Of a stretch of DNA of 64,000 nucleotides, positions 47,681 to 55,880 are shown piece by piece. The DNA lies in assembly GCA_963727045.1 (NCBI GenBank), contig CAVSES010000001.1:1922001-1986000 (forward strand), written 5' to 3'. Numbering within the stretch: position 1 is the stretch's first letter; the number at the start of each line of letters is the position of its first letter. The notes under the pieces are model-generated. The model did no database searches and was not told the origin of the DNA. It saw nothing but the letters and a program-made list of their open reading frames with translations. The translations under genes and the position numbers were made by a program. The DNA comes from Bog-1198 sp963727045 (GTDB taxonomy: Bacteria; Pseudomonadota; Gammaproteobacteria; Steroidobacterales; Steroidobacteraceae).

Positions 47681-48130
47681 TCAGCGGGGCTCGCTTTCGC
47701 GAACCAGCAGACGGGCGACCTCCCGCAGTGCGGGCAGGCCGTTTTCCAGCATGAAATACAGCGGACTGTCGCCATGGAAGGGAGGCGCATCGCGTGGCGC
47801 GTGCACCCACGCCCAGGCTCGATCCTTGAGGTCGGTACCGGCGGTCAAAGAATATTGGATATTGGCGATCAGGGCGGCCCGCTCCTGCTGCGTCGCCGAA
47901 AGGCGCGGCGCCTGGCCGAGGCGGTAGCGTTCCAATACCTGCGGCGAGGGAATTCGGAGCAGGCGGCATTGCTGCAGCGGCGAAAGCTCCCATGCGTCGG
48001 CGATGGTGAAGAATCGCTTCAGGGCGTTGGTGCTGGTGTGCTTGGCCGCGCGGCGGCTCGCCGGCTGCAGCACCAATCGCGGTCCTGTATGGGGCTTGCT
48101 GGACACTGCTGTTCTCACGATAACACCCAA
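47681..48130 (-). CDS. MbcA/ParS/Xre-type antitoxin-like protein, orphan
   Basis: A 149-aa protein. The middle part (SPLQQCRLLRIPSPQVLERY) looks like a helix-turn-helix and the end (PPFHGDSPLYFMLENGLPAL followed by REVARLLV) resembles the toxin-binding domain of MbcA/ParS/Xre antitoxins (former DUF2384), where G-x-x-P-L-x-x-M-L and a closing R-x-V-x-x-x-L are typical. The TTG start at 48130 has AGGGAG five bases before it; a GTG at 48118 is the alternative. No RES-domain toxin gene adjoins it, so it may be a lone regulator. The family call is moderate. Confidence 0.6.
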   Translation of the reverse strand: MGVIVRTAVSSKPHTGPRLVLQPASRRAAKHTSTNALKRFFTIADAWELSPLQQCRLLRIPSPQVLERYRLGQAPRLSATQQERAALIANIQYSLTAGTDLKDRAWAWVHAPRDAPPFHGDSPLYFMLENGLPALREVARLLVRESEPR

Positions 48131-48191
48131 GCATACTCCCTAAACGCGTGCCGCTCGCCATCCGGCGCAGGCGCTCTGTATGATGCGCATC
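48131..48191. promoter_or_regulatory. Divergent intergenic region, antitoxin-like gene and pyrF
   Basis: A 61-base gap between divergent starts carrying the AGGGAG site of the minus-strand gene. It must hold at least one promoter, but I see no clear consensus hexamers. Confidence 0.3.
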
Positions 48192-49049
48192 ATGTCCCTG
48201 ACCTTCGCCGACCGGCTCGCCCGGGCGCATCAAATCAGCGGCAGCCTGCTGTGCGTCGGCCTCGATCCGGATCCCGCGAAGCTGCCCAAGGACTTGCCGT
48301 CGCAGGACCCCTCCCCACTCTATGCCTTCAGCCGCCGGGTCATCGATGCGACGGCGGATCTCGCGGCCGCCTACAAGCCCCAGATCGCGTTCTACAGCGC
48401 ACTCGGGGCGGAGGAGCAACTGGCGGCGAGCATCCGCTATATCCGCGAGCGAGCGCCTGCCGCGCTCGTCATTCTGGACGCCAAGCGCGGCGACATCGGC
48501 AACACCGCCGAAAGCTATGCGCGCGAGGCGTTTGACCGCTACGGCGCCGATGCCGTGACCGTGAACCCCTACATGGGCGAAGACTCCGTACGACCCTTTC
48601 TTGCACGGCCCGAGCGAGGGGCGATTCTGCTCTGCCGCACCTCCAATCCGGGCTCACGTGATTTTCAGGATCTGCTGATCGACGGGGTGCCGCTCTACCG
48701 CCGGGTGGCGGCGCGCGCAGCCTCTCAATGGAACGAGCACGGCAATCTGATGCTGGTGGTCGGCGCCACCCACCCTGCGGAGATGGCCGAGCTGCGCCGG
48801 GCGCACCCGGAGGTGCCGTTTCTCGTGCCCGGCATCGGCGCCCAGGGGGGCGATCTTAAGGCCACGTTGGCAGGAGGCTTGGACGCCCGCGGTGCGGGTC
48901 TCTTGATCAGCTCCTCGCGCAACATCATCTATGCCGGCGACGGCTCGTCGAAGGCGATTCGCGCGGCCGCCTCGGAGCTGCACGCGGCGATCAACCGGGA
49001 GCGCTCGGCCCGCCGGCGCGACCCGCAGCGGCCGGCGGTTGCCCTCTAG
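48192..49049 (+). CDS. pyrF: Orotidine 5'-phosphate decarboxylase (PyrF type 2)
   Basis: Final step of UMP synthesis. Intact, 285 aa from ATG 48192 (MSLTFADRLARAH); another in-frame ATG at 48180 would add four residues. Type 2 enzyme as in actinobacteria, mycobacteria and many proteobacteria: LCVGLDPDPAKLP, AAYKPQIAFYSALG, the catalytic LVILDAKRGDIGNTAESYA, VTVNPYMGEDSVRPFL and VPGIGAQGGDL. The usual proteobacterial type 1 PyrF is about 235 aa, so this is the longer form. Confidence 0.94.
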   Translation: MSLTFADRLARAHQISGSLLCVGLDPDPAKLPKDLPSQDPSPLYAFSRRVIDATADLAAAYKPQIAFYSALGAEEQLAASIRYIRERAPAALVILDAKRGDIGNTAESYAREAFDRYGADAVTVNPYMGEDSVRPFLARPERGAILLCRTSNPGSRDFQDLLIDGVPLYRRVAARAASQWNEHGNLMLVVGATHPAEMAELRRAHPEVPFLVPGIGAQGGDLKATLAGGLDARGAGLLISSSRNIIYAGDGSSKAIRAAASELHAAINRERSARRRDPQRPAVAL

Positions 49050-49056
49050 AACGAGC

Positions 49057-50427
49057 TCACAGGGCGGTGTCCACCGCCACGGAATTCAACTTGTAAACGA
49101 CGCCGTCCTTCATCACGAAGCTGACGCGCTTCATCACGCTGATGTCCTCGATTGGATTGCCGGGGACCGCCACCACGTCGGCGGTCTTGCCCGCGGCCAC
49201 GGTGCCCAATTCTTTGTCGTGCCTCAACAATTGTGCCGCATTGATGGTCGCCGCTTGAAGCGTGAACATCGGTGGCATGCCCGCCGCCACCATGAGCTCG
49301 AACTCGTGCGCGTTTTGCCCGTGCGGGTACACCGCGGCATCCGTGCCGAAGGCGATCTTCACGTGGGCCTTGTAGGCGCGGCCCGCCGTGGCCTGCAGCG
49401 AGGGCCCGATCGCCGCCGCCTTGGCGGCGACCTGCGCCGGGTAATAGCCGGGCACCTTGGCCTGCCGCGCGGCGAAGTCCCCCGCAATGATGGTGGGTAC
49501 GTACCACGTGCCGTGTTCGACCATCAGCTTCATGTCCTCGGCGTCCATGAACGTGCCGTGTTCGATGGAATCGACCCCGCCCAACACCGCCCGGCGAATC
49601 GCCTCCGCGCCGTGCGCATGCGCGGCTACCGCGAATCCGTAATCGCGCGCGGTTGCGACAACCGCCTTGATCTCCTCGAGCGTCATCTGCGCATTGTCAC
49701 CGCTCGCGCCCTCGTCGAGCACGCCGCCCGAGGGCATGATCTTGATGACGTCATCACCCAGCTTGTAGTGCAGGCGCACCGCTTTCGCCGCGTCCTCCGG
49801 GCCGTTGATGATTCCATCGGCGGGGCCCGGATCTCCGGCGAGATCGCTGCGGTAGCCGTTGCTGTGATCGGCATGGCCGCCGGTGGTGCCGATCGCGCGG
49901 CCGGCCGTGTAGATCCTGGGGCCCGGCAGGATTCCTGCATTGATGGCATCGCGCAGCGCGGCCGATTCGTTGGCGGAGTCGCCGAGATTGCGCACCGTGG
50001 TAAACCCGGCGAGCAGTGTGCGGCGCGCATAGACCGTCGAGCGCACGGCGTAGTCCGCGATGTTCCAGTGGAACTTGTCGACGTAGCCGGTGCGGCTGGT
50101 CTCACCGGTCAAGTGTGTATGCGCGTCGATCAGTCCCGGCATGCAGGTCTGCGTCGACAGATCGAGGGGTCTTGCGCCCGCGGGAGACTGCAATCCGCTC
50201 AAGACGTCCCTGATCTTGCCGCCTTCGGTCACGATGGTCGTCTCGCCCAGCGTCTTGCCGTTGGCCGTGTCGATGAGATGTCCGCACTGCAACGCCATGA
50301 GGGTGCCCGCCGGCAAGGGCGCATCGGCGGCGGCGCAGATGGCGGTCAGGAACATCCCCGCCATGATGGAGGCGAGATTGCGCGATCGTCGATCTGCCAT
50401 AAGCGACTCGTTGTGCAGGTTTCGCAT
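49057..50427 (-). CDS. Secreted amidohydrolase (Xaa-Pro dipeptidase/imidazolonepropionase-like)
   Basis: A metal-dependent hydrolase of 456 aa with a long signal peptide (ASIMAGMFLTAICAAADA). The ATG at 50427 has AAGGA six bases upstream; an inner ATG at 50400 is weaker. Amidohydrolase motifs: CMPGLIDAHTHLTGE (HxH), VIKIMPSGGVLDEGA with the carbamylated-lysine position, FAVAAHAHGAEAI, SIEHGTFMD, and IAFGTDAAVYPHGQN with the catalytic Asp. Periplasmic members of this group hydrolyse Xaa-Pro or acyl-amino-acid bonds. It is the last gene of a run of related catabolic genes on this strand. Confidence 0.82.
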   Translation of the reverse strand: MRNLHNESLMADRRSRNLASIMAGMFLTAICAAADAPLPAGTLMALQCGHLIDTANGKTLGETTIVTEGGKIRDVLSGLQSPAGARPLDLSTQTCMPGLIDAHTHLTGETSRTGYVDKFHWNIADYAVRSTVYARRTLLAGFTTVRNLGDSANESAALRDAINAGILPGPRIYTAGRAIGTTGGHADHSNGYRSDLAGDPGPADGIINGPEDAAKAVRLHYKLGDDVIKIMPSGGVLDEGASGDNAQMTLEEIKAVVATARDYGFAVAAHAHGAEAIRRAVLGGVDSIEHGTFMDAEDMKLMVEHGTWYVPTIIAGDFAARQAKVPGYYPAQVAAKAAAIGPSLQATAGRAYKAHVKIAFGTDAAVYPHGQNAHEFELMVAAGMPPMFTLQAATINAAQLLRHDKELGTVAAGKTADVVAVPGNPIEDISVMKRVSFVMKDGVVYKLNSVAVDTAL

Positions 50428-50502
50428 GCTGATCCTTAAGGTTCCGGGCGGTCGCATTCCAACATAGGACATGCGCGCGTTCAATCCGGGTTCGCCGGGA
50501 AG

Positions 50503-51819
50503 CTACGTCGCATCCCGGCGCCGGGTGAATCCTTCCGCGAGCCGCGTGGCCCCATCGAGCGCGCGCAAATACTGGATGGCCGCGGCAGCCCCGAAGCGGC
50601 TGAAACGATGCAGGCGCATGGGACGCATCGGCGTTACGGGAAAGCCCAGGGTTTTGGCATCCTCACCCTGCAGCAGGCGCGCGAGCAGCGTGCCCATCAC
50701 GGTCGCCATCGCAACACCACGGCCGTTGTAGCCCAATCCGGCGACGATCCCCGGAGCGACTTCATGCAGATGCGGCAGATGATCGGGCGTCATCGCCACG
50801 AAACCGGACCAGTGGTAGTCGAAGGAAATTCCCTCGAGCTGCGGGTAGATCTCCCTCACGGCCCGATAATGGAGCCGCGCCGCGCGGGCCGGCGGCACCT
50901 CGCCGAACACACCTCTCGAGCCCATGATCAGCCGTCCTTGCGCATCCTTTCGAAAGTAGCGCAGCAGCCGCCAGGTGTCCGACACGGCCTGTCCCTCGGG
51001 CAGGATCGAGCGGCCCAACTCCGGGGCCAACGGCTGGGTCGCCACCTGCATGGAGGGGACTGCGACGATGGTCCGCTGCAACGGTTCGACGAATCGATCG
51101 GAATAGGCGTTGGTCGCAAGGACCACTTGACCGCACGAAACGCTGCCGTCGCGCGTGCGTATGGACCATTCCCGGCCGGAACGCTCGAGGTGGGTGGCGG
51201 CACTTTTCGTAAAGAGACGCACTCCGGCGCGCTGCGCCGCACCGGCAAGGCCGCGCACAAGCTTGAGCGGCTGCACGGTACCGCCGCGGCGGTCGATCAG
51301 GCCGCCGTGGTAGCGCTCGGTTCCGGTCAGCCGCGCCGCCTCCTCGGGACTCAGTTCGTCAATGGCAGCGCCGCGCGCCTTCCACTGACGCACTCGCGTG
51401 CGGATCGGTCCAAGTGCGGCGTCCGACGTGGCGAGCTGCAGCCAGCCGCTGCGAACCGCATCGCAGGCGATCGCATGCTTGCGAATCAGATCGAACACGA
51501 GATCCGGTCCGGCGCCGACCGTCGCGACCAATCGCGCACCGACGTCTGCGCCTGACAATCCCTCGAGCGTGTCGGGATCGAATTTGAGACCCGGAATCAC
51601 CTGCCCGCCGTTGCGCCCCGACGCGCCGTCCCCTAAATCCATGGCGTCCAGCACGACGACGTCTCGTCCGGCCTCGGCCAGGTGAAGCGCAGCCGAGAGA
51701 CCGGTGTAGCCCGCGCCGACGACGGCGACTTGAGCTCGCACCGCCTGGCGCAACGGCGCAAGGTCCGGCATCGGCGGGGCTGTTGCCGACCAGAGCGACT
51801 GCCCGGGGCGCGTGTTCAC
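50503..51819 (-). CDS. FAD-dependent amine/amino-acid oxidoreductase (DAO family, PuuB-like)
   Basis: A 438-aa flavoprotein. Starts with GTG at 51819 (VNTRPGQSLWSATAPPMPDL), 10 bases after the carbamoylase stop. FAD motif VAVVGAGYTGLSAALHLAEAG with the acidic VVVLDA strand end, GASGRNGGQVIPGL, VLATNAYSDRFVEPL, and the C-terminal VAGLGYNGRGVAMATVMGTL. This is the arrangement of gamma-glutamylputrescine oxidases and related D-amino-acid or glycine oxidases. It probably oxidises an amine released by the neighbouring hydrolases. Confidence 0.82.
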   Translation of the reverse strand: MNTRPGQSLWSATAPPMPDLAPLRQAVRAQVAVVGAGYTGLSAALHLAEAGRDVVVLDAMDLGDGASGRNGGQVIPGLKFDPDTLEGLSGADVGARLVATVGAGPDLVFDLIRKHAIACDAVRSGWLQLATSDAALGPIRTRVRQWKARGAAIDELSPEEAARLTGTERYHGGLIDRRGGTVQPLKLVRGLAGAAQRAGVRLFTKSAATHLERSGREWSIRTRDGSVSCGQVVLATNAYSDRFVEPLQRTIVAVPSMQVATQPLAPELGRSILPEGQAVSDTWRLLRYFRKDAQGRLIMGSRGVFGEVPPARAARLHYRAVREIYPQLEGISFDYHWSGFVAMTPDHLPHLHEVAPGIVAGLGYNGRGVAMATVMGTLLARLLQGEDAKTLGFPVTPMRPMRLHRFSRFGAAAAIQYLRALDGATRLAEGFTRRRDAT

Positions 51820-51829
51820 GTCAACACCA

Positions 51830-53098
51830 TTATGGATTCGCCGCCGCAGAACTCGCTGCCAACGACAGCATCGCGTGCAGCAGCACATTGGCGCCGGCTT
51901 CCAAATCCGCCGGCAGTGCGCTTTCCGCCTCGTTGTGACTGAGTCCTCCGGCGCAAGGAACGAATACCATGGCCGTCGGCACGACCCCGCTCACATTGCA
52001 GGAATCGTGGCCGGCTCCGCTGACCATTTCCAGGGAGTTGTAGCCGAGCACCGCCGCCGCACTGCGCACTGCCGCGACGCAGATCGGATCGAAGCGCACC
52101 CCGGGTGCCTCCCACACACAGCGAATGTCGCCCTTGAGCTCGTGCCGCCCGAGAGCGGCGCGCACGAGTCGGTTCATTTCCTCCCGCAGGGATTGGTACT
52201 TGAGTGCATCCGGATGCCGGATGTCCACGGTAAACCGCAATCGGCCGGGCACGGTGTTGGGCGACCCGGGAAGGGTCTCGATGAAGCCGACGGTGAGCCG
52301 CGCGTCGCGGCCGCGCTCCTCGGCCGCCGCATACAGCGCGGGCAGCACGTCCGACAGTACGCGGATCGGGTCGCGGCGCATGTCCATGGGGGTGGGGCCT
52401 GCGTGCGCCTCCTGACCCTCGACGATCACCTCGTGCCGGCTCATGTGCTGGACACCCGTCACCACGCCGATGGTCTTGGCCTTTTGTTCGAGCACCGGCC
52501 CCTGCTCGATGTGCGCCTCGAGCGACGCCTTGACCGGCTGTCGCGACGAGAGGCGCGGCGGTGGAAAGGCCTGCGCGCTGCAGCTCTTGACGCACGCTGA
52601 TCCCGCACGATCCGTCAATAGATGGGCCGTCTCGAGCGGCAGACGTCCCGACCAGACCGCCGAACCCATCATCGCCATCGGAAACCGGCTGCCCTCCTCG
52701 TTGCACCACACGGCGAGTTCGATCGGATGCAGGGGCGTCAAGTCGTGATCGTTGAGCGATTCGATCACCTCGAGGCCCGCGAGCACCCCATATACTCCGT
52801 CGAATTTGCCCCCCGTGGGCTGGGTGTCGAGATGGCTTCCGGTCAGGACGACCGGCAGGGTGTCGTCACGGCCGGGGCGCCGGAGAAATAAGTTGCCGAC
52901 TGCGTCGACTCGGGCGCGGCAACCTGCCGCTTCGGCCCACTGCACCAGTAACCTGCGGCCCGCGAAGTCGGCGTCGGTCAAGGCCTGCCGGTTGCAGCCG
53001 CCCAGGGGCGTCGCGCCGATTTGCGCCATTTGCATCAGCCGCGACCACAAGCGGCCGCCGTTCACGTGGAGCGTCTTTGGCAGGGGCTTCTCGCTCAT
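51830..53098 (-). CDS. M20-family N-carbamoyl-L-amino-acid hydrolase/allantoate amidohydrolase-like
   Basis: A 422-aa binuclear metallohydrolase of the Zn-dependent carbamoylase group. Motifs: VVLTGSHLDTQPTGGKFDGV, AVWCNEEGSRFPMAMMGS with the Glu-Glu pair, SLEAHIEQGPVLE, GVQHMSRHEVIVEGQEAHAG, and VSGAGHDSCNVSGVVPTAMVF with SHNEAE near the end. Substrates of the family are N-carbamoyl amino acids, ureidoglycine or beta-ureidopropionate. The FAD oxidase follows ten bases later, so the two are probably cotranscribed. Confidence 0.88.
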   Translation of the reverse strand: MSEKPLPKTLHVNGGRLWSRLMQMAQIGATPLGGCNRQALTDADFAGRRLLVQWAEAAGCRARVDAVGNLFLRRPGRDDTLPVVLTGSHLDTQPTGGKFDGVYGVLAGLEVIESLNDHDLTPLHPIELAVWCNEEGSRFPMAMMGSAVWSGRLPLETAHLLTDRAGSACVKSCSAQAFPPPRLSSRQPVKASLEAHIEQGPVLEQKAKTIGVVTGVQHMSRHEVIVEGQEAHAGPTPMDMRRDPIRVLSDVLPALYAAAEERGRDARLTVGFIETLPGSPNTVPGRLRFTVDIRHPDALKYQSLREEMNRLVRAALGRHELKGDIRCVWEAPGVRFDPICVAAVRSAAAVLGYNSLEMVSGAGHDSCNVSGVVPTAMVFVPCAGGLSHNEAESALPADLEAGANVLLHAMLSLAASSAAANP

Positions 53099-53199
53099 AC
53101 GTTCGATGATCTCACGCCGCCCGGGGACAATGTTTATAAAGCAGATGAGCGTTTCGGCGCTTTGAGGTCAGGTGCCAAAGCGTCAAAACGTCTCGGCCG

Positions 53200-55786
53200 T
53201 TACTCCAAATTAACGAACACGGCCTTGGCCTGCGTCAGGCGCTCGAGCACGCTGCGCTTTTCCGCCGCATCGTTCCAGTCCGGATAGGCGGTCGTGGTGT
53301 CCATGATCCGATCGATCCAGGCTGCGAAATACCGGGCATCGGCAGGCGAGCGGGCCTTGCGGTGCGCCACCGTGACATAGATCGGGCTCGTGGTCGCATA
53401 CACGTAGCTGTCCAAGACCGGATAGCGTCCGGCATCGGAGGATGCGCGCGCCACGCACCAGCCGCTCTCGTTCAGCGCGATGCTGCCGTTGAATTCGCCG
53501 TGATCCAGCGGAGTGCCCGCGATGAAGGATCGCACCACGCGGCCATTGCACACCAGTTCCAAATGATCGACGGCGACGATGGATTGCAGACGCACGGAGA
53601 AATTGACACGCCGCTGCGGAACTTCGAATGCGAGGTCATCGCCGATTTGCGCGCCGCCGAGCGTGAATCCGATCAACGGGCCATTGGTCGCGAAACTGCG
53701 GCCCGCCTTGAGCGATGCCATCCATTCTTGCGGCGTGGGCTCGCCCTCGGCGACGCGTGCGTAAACCCGGTTCATGCCCACCGGTCCGCGCAGCGAGGAA
53801 TAGTTCGCCATGGCGTCGGTACCGCCGGCCGCAGGTATCCGGAAGCCCAGGTTCAACAATTGATACCAGACGCGGGCGGTGGTGCGGTGATCGCTGAAGC
53901 CCAGGATTTCCATGTAGTCGACCTTGCCGAGCGCGACGTCGACGGGCAGTTCGTTCGTCAGCGTCTCGCGCGGCTTCGCGATGGGTTCCGGGTAGTCATC
54001 GAAGGGATGCACATAGCCCACCAGGGCGCCGCGCGAGTGAGCGATATCCGCGACATCCGCGTTCATCGGATAACAGGCTCGATGCGGCGGTGTTCGGATA
54101 GCCGACGTACCCGGGCAGGATCACCCCGCCGGAGATGTCGAGCAATCCCAAGTGCCCCCAGTAGCTCGTGTGGTATTCCTGGCCGTGCACCACCTGCGCG
54201 TTCGGCCGCGACGCCGCATCCCTTTGCATCCCGTTGTACGCGATATCCGGAAAGCGCTGCTCCTTGTTCACCAGCAACGAGTTCACCAGCCCCAAATCCT
54301 CCGCTTGCGCCTGCATCACCAGGTGAGCCGGGGTGTTGCGATATTCGCCGCCATAATTCATGTGCACGTGAACATCCGCGCTCACCCAATGCGCGGCGTC
54401 CGGTACGTGCCATGTGTGCTCGCCGAGATTCACCTTCAGTTCGGCGGTCTGTCCGGCCTGCGCCGTCAGCGTATGTTGCTCGAATCGGCGCTCGAAACCG
54501 TGCAGCACGTCCACGTTGACCGCCCCCGCCGGCACGTCGATCCATTCCTCGCCGCTCACATGGAAATAGTGTGCCTCGAAGCGCCGTTCGCCGCGGTCGA
54601 AGGAGTCATCCGCATTGATCCAGGCATTCGCCGGCGCATAGAAGCGGCCGGCCGCGTCCGTGACGCTGATTCGCGCGGAGGCGGCCCCGCCTGTCGAATC
54701 GCGGATGTCCACATGCAGGCGCGACATGGGCGGCACGTAGCGCCGCTCGCCGATGGCGAGGGTTTGCGCGGCGCCGCCGGGAATGCGCTCGACGCAGATT
54801 TCAGTGTTGCCGCCCCTGTTCGATATGAAGGCGATCCGCGTGCCGTCCGGGGACCAACGCGGATTGGTCTGGTCCCAATCTCCGTACGCGATCGGAAAGA
54901 CGTCGCCGCCTCCCGAGGGCATCACCCACAGATTGTGCCAGCCCCTGCCCAAATAGGAGCTGAATACGAGGCGTGAACCATCGGGAGAGACGTCAGGACG
55001 CGCTTTCCAGTTCGTCTCCTCGTAATGGATTTCGCGCGCGGCAGCGCCCGCGGCGATGTCCTCGCCCGCGGCCGCATGCGAGGGCGTGCGCCACAAACCG
55101 CCGGTGCCGTAGATGTGGTTGCGATTCGAGACGTAGATGATGTCCTGCCCGTCGCGCGTCCACACGGGATTGATCTCATGGTCGTACGGGCTGTAGTAGT
55201 AGCGCGGCAGATTGCTCTTGTGCTCGCCGGTCAGGCGCTCGACGTTCTTGAGCGAGCCGTCATCGAAATCCGCGGTAAAGAGGTGAAAGCGCTTGTTGTA
55301 CTGGGTCGACACGAAAACAATGCGCTTGCCGTCGGGCGAGAACCGCGGTTCGACATTGACCGCGCCGTTGGCGAGAAGGGCCTTGGCGGCCCCGCTCTTC
55401 AAATCCAAAGTCCAAAGCTCCAGGGCGTCGTTGCGGTACGAACTGTAAATCACCCAGCGTCCGTCCGGCGACCAGTCGGGCTGGTAGTCATAGGACGCCG
55501 CGGTGAGCTGCTGCGCGGCGCCGTCCGCTGCGCCCGCGCCGATCTTCTGACGCCACAGCGACCCTGCCATGGAATAGACGAGCTCGCTTGAATCGGGAGA
55601 CCAGGCGAGGCTGCTCGGGCCGCTGGTCAATTGGGGCAGGTACATCTCGCGAAAATAGTAAGGATGCGGAAGATCGATCTGCCGGAGCACGGGCAGGCGC
55701 CCCGCCTCCACCGGCGAGATCACTCCGAATCCGACCAAAACCATGCAACTCAATAGCGCGGCACGCCGGAGGTACTTGTTGGCCAT
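53200..55786 (-). CDS. Secreted CehA/McbA-type PHP metallohydrolase with TolB-like propeller (one frameshift)
   Basis: A protein of about 860 aa. Signal peptide MANKYLRRAALLSCMVLVGFG from the ATG at 55786. Residues 60-360 hold TolB/DPP-IV-like propeller repeats (SSLAWSPDSSELVYS, QPDWSPDGRWVIYSS, EPRFSPDGKRIVFVS, RPDVSPDGSRLVFSS, NPRWSPDGTRIAFIS). Then an Ig-like linker and a PHP/CehA-McbA metallohydrolase part with HWVSADVHVHMNYGGEY (HxH), VVHGQEYHTSYWGHLGLLD, and in the shifted frame GALVGYVHPFDD, MEILGFSDHRTT and AAGGTDAMANYSSLRGP. The frame breaks near 54065. Between the TonB receptor and the carbamoylase, it could cleave an ester or amide of an imported compound. Confidence 0.8.
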
Positions 55787-55880
55787 CGAGTTTGTAATCC
55801 ACGCGCCGCACAGCGGCGCCATTGCTGGGAATCAAAGAAAAGCCGGCGGGTGGTGAGCCCGCCGGCAGCTTTGCCCGACT

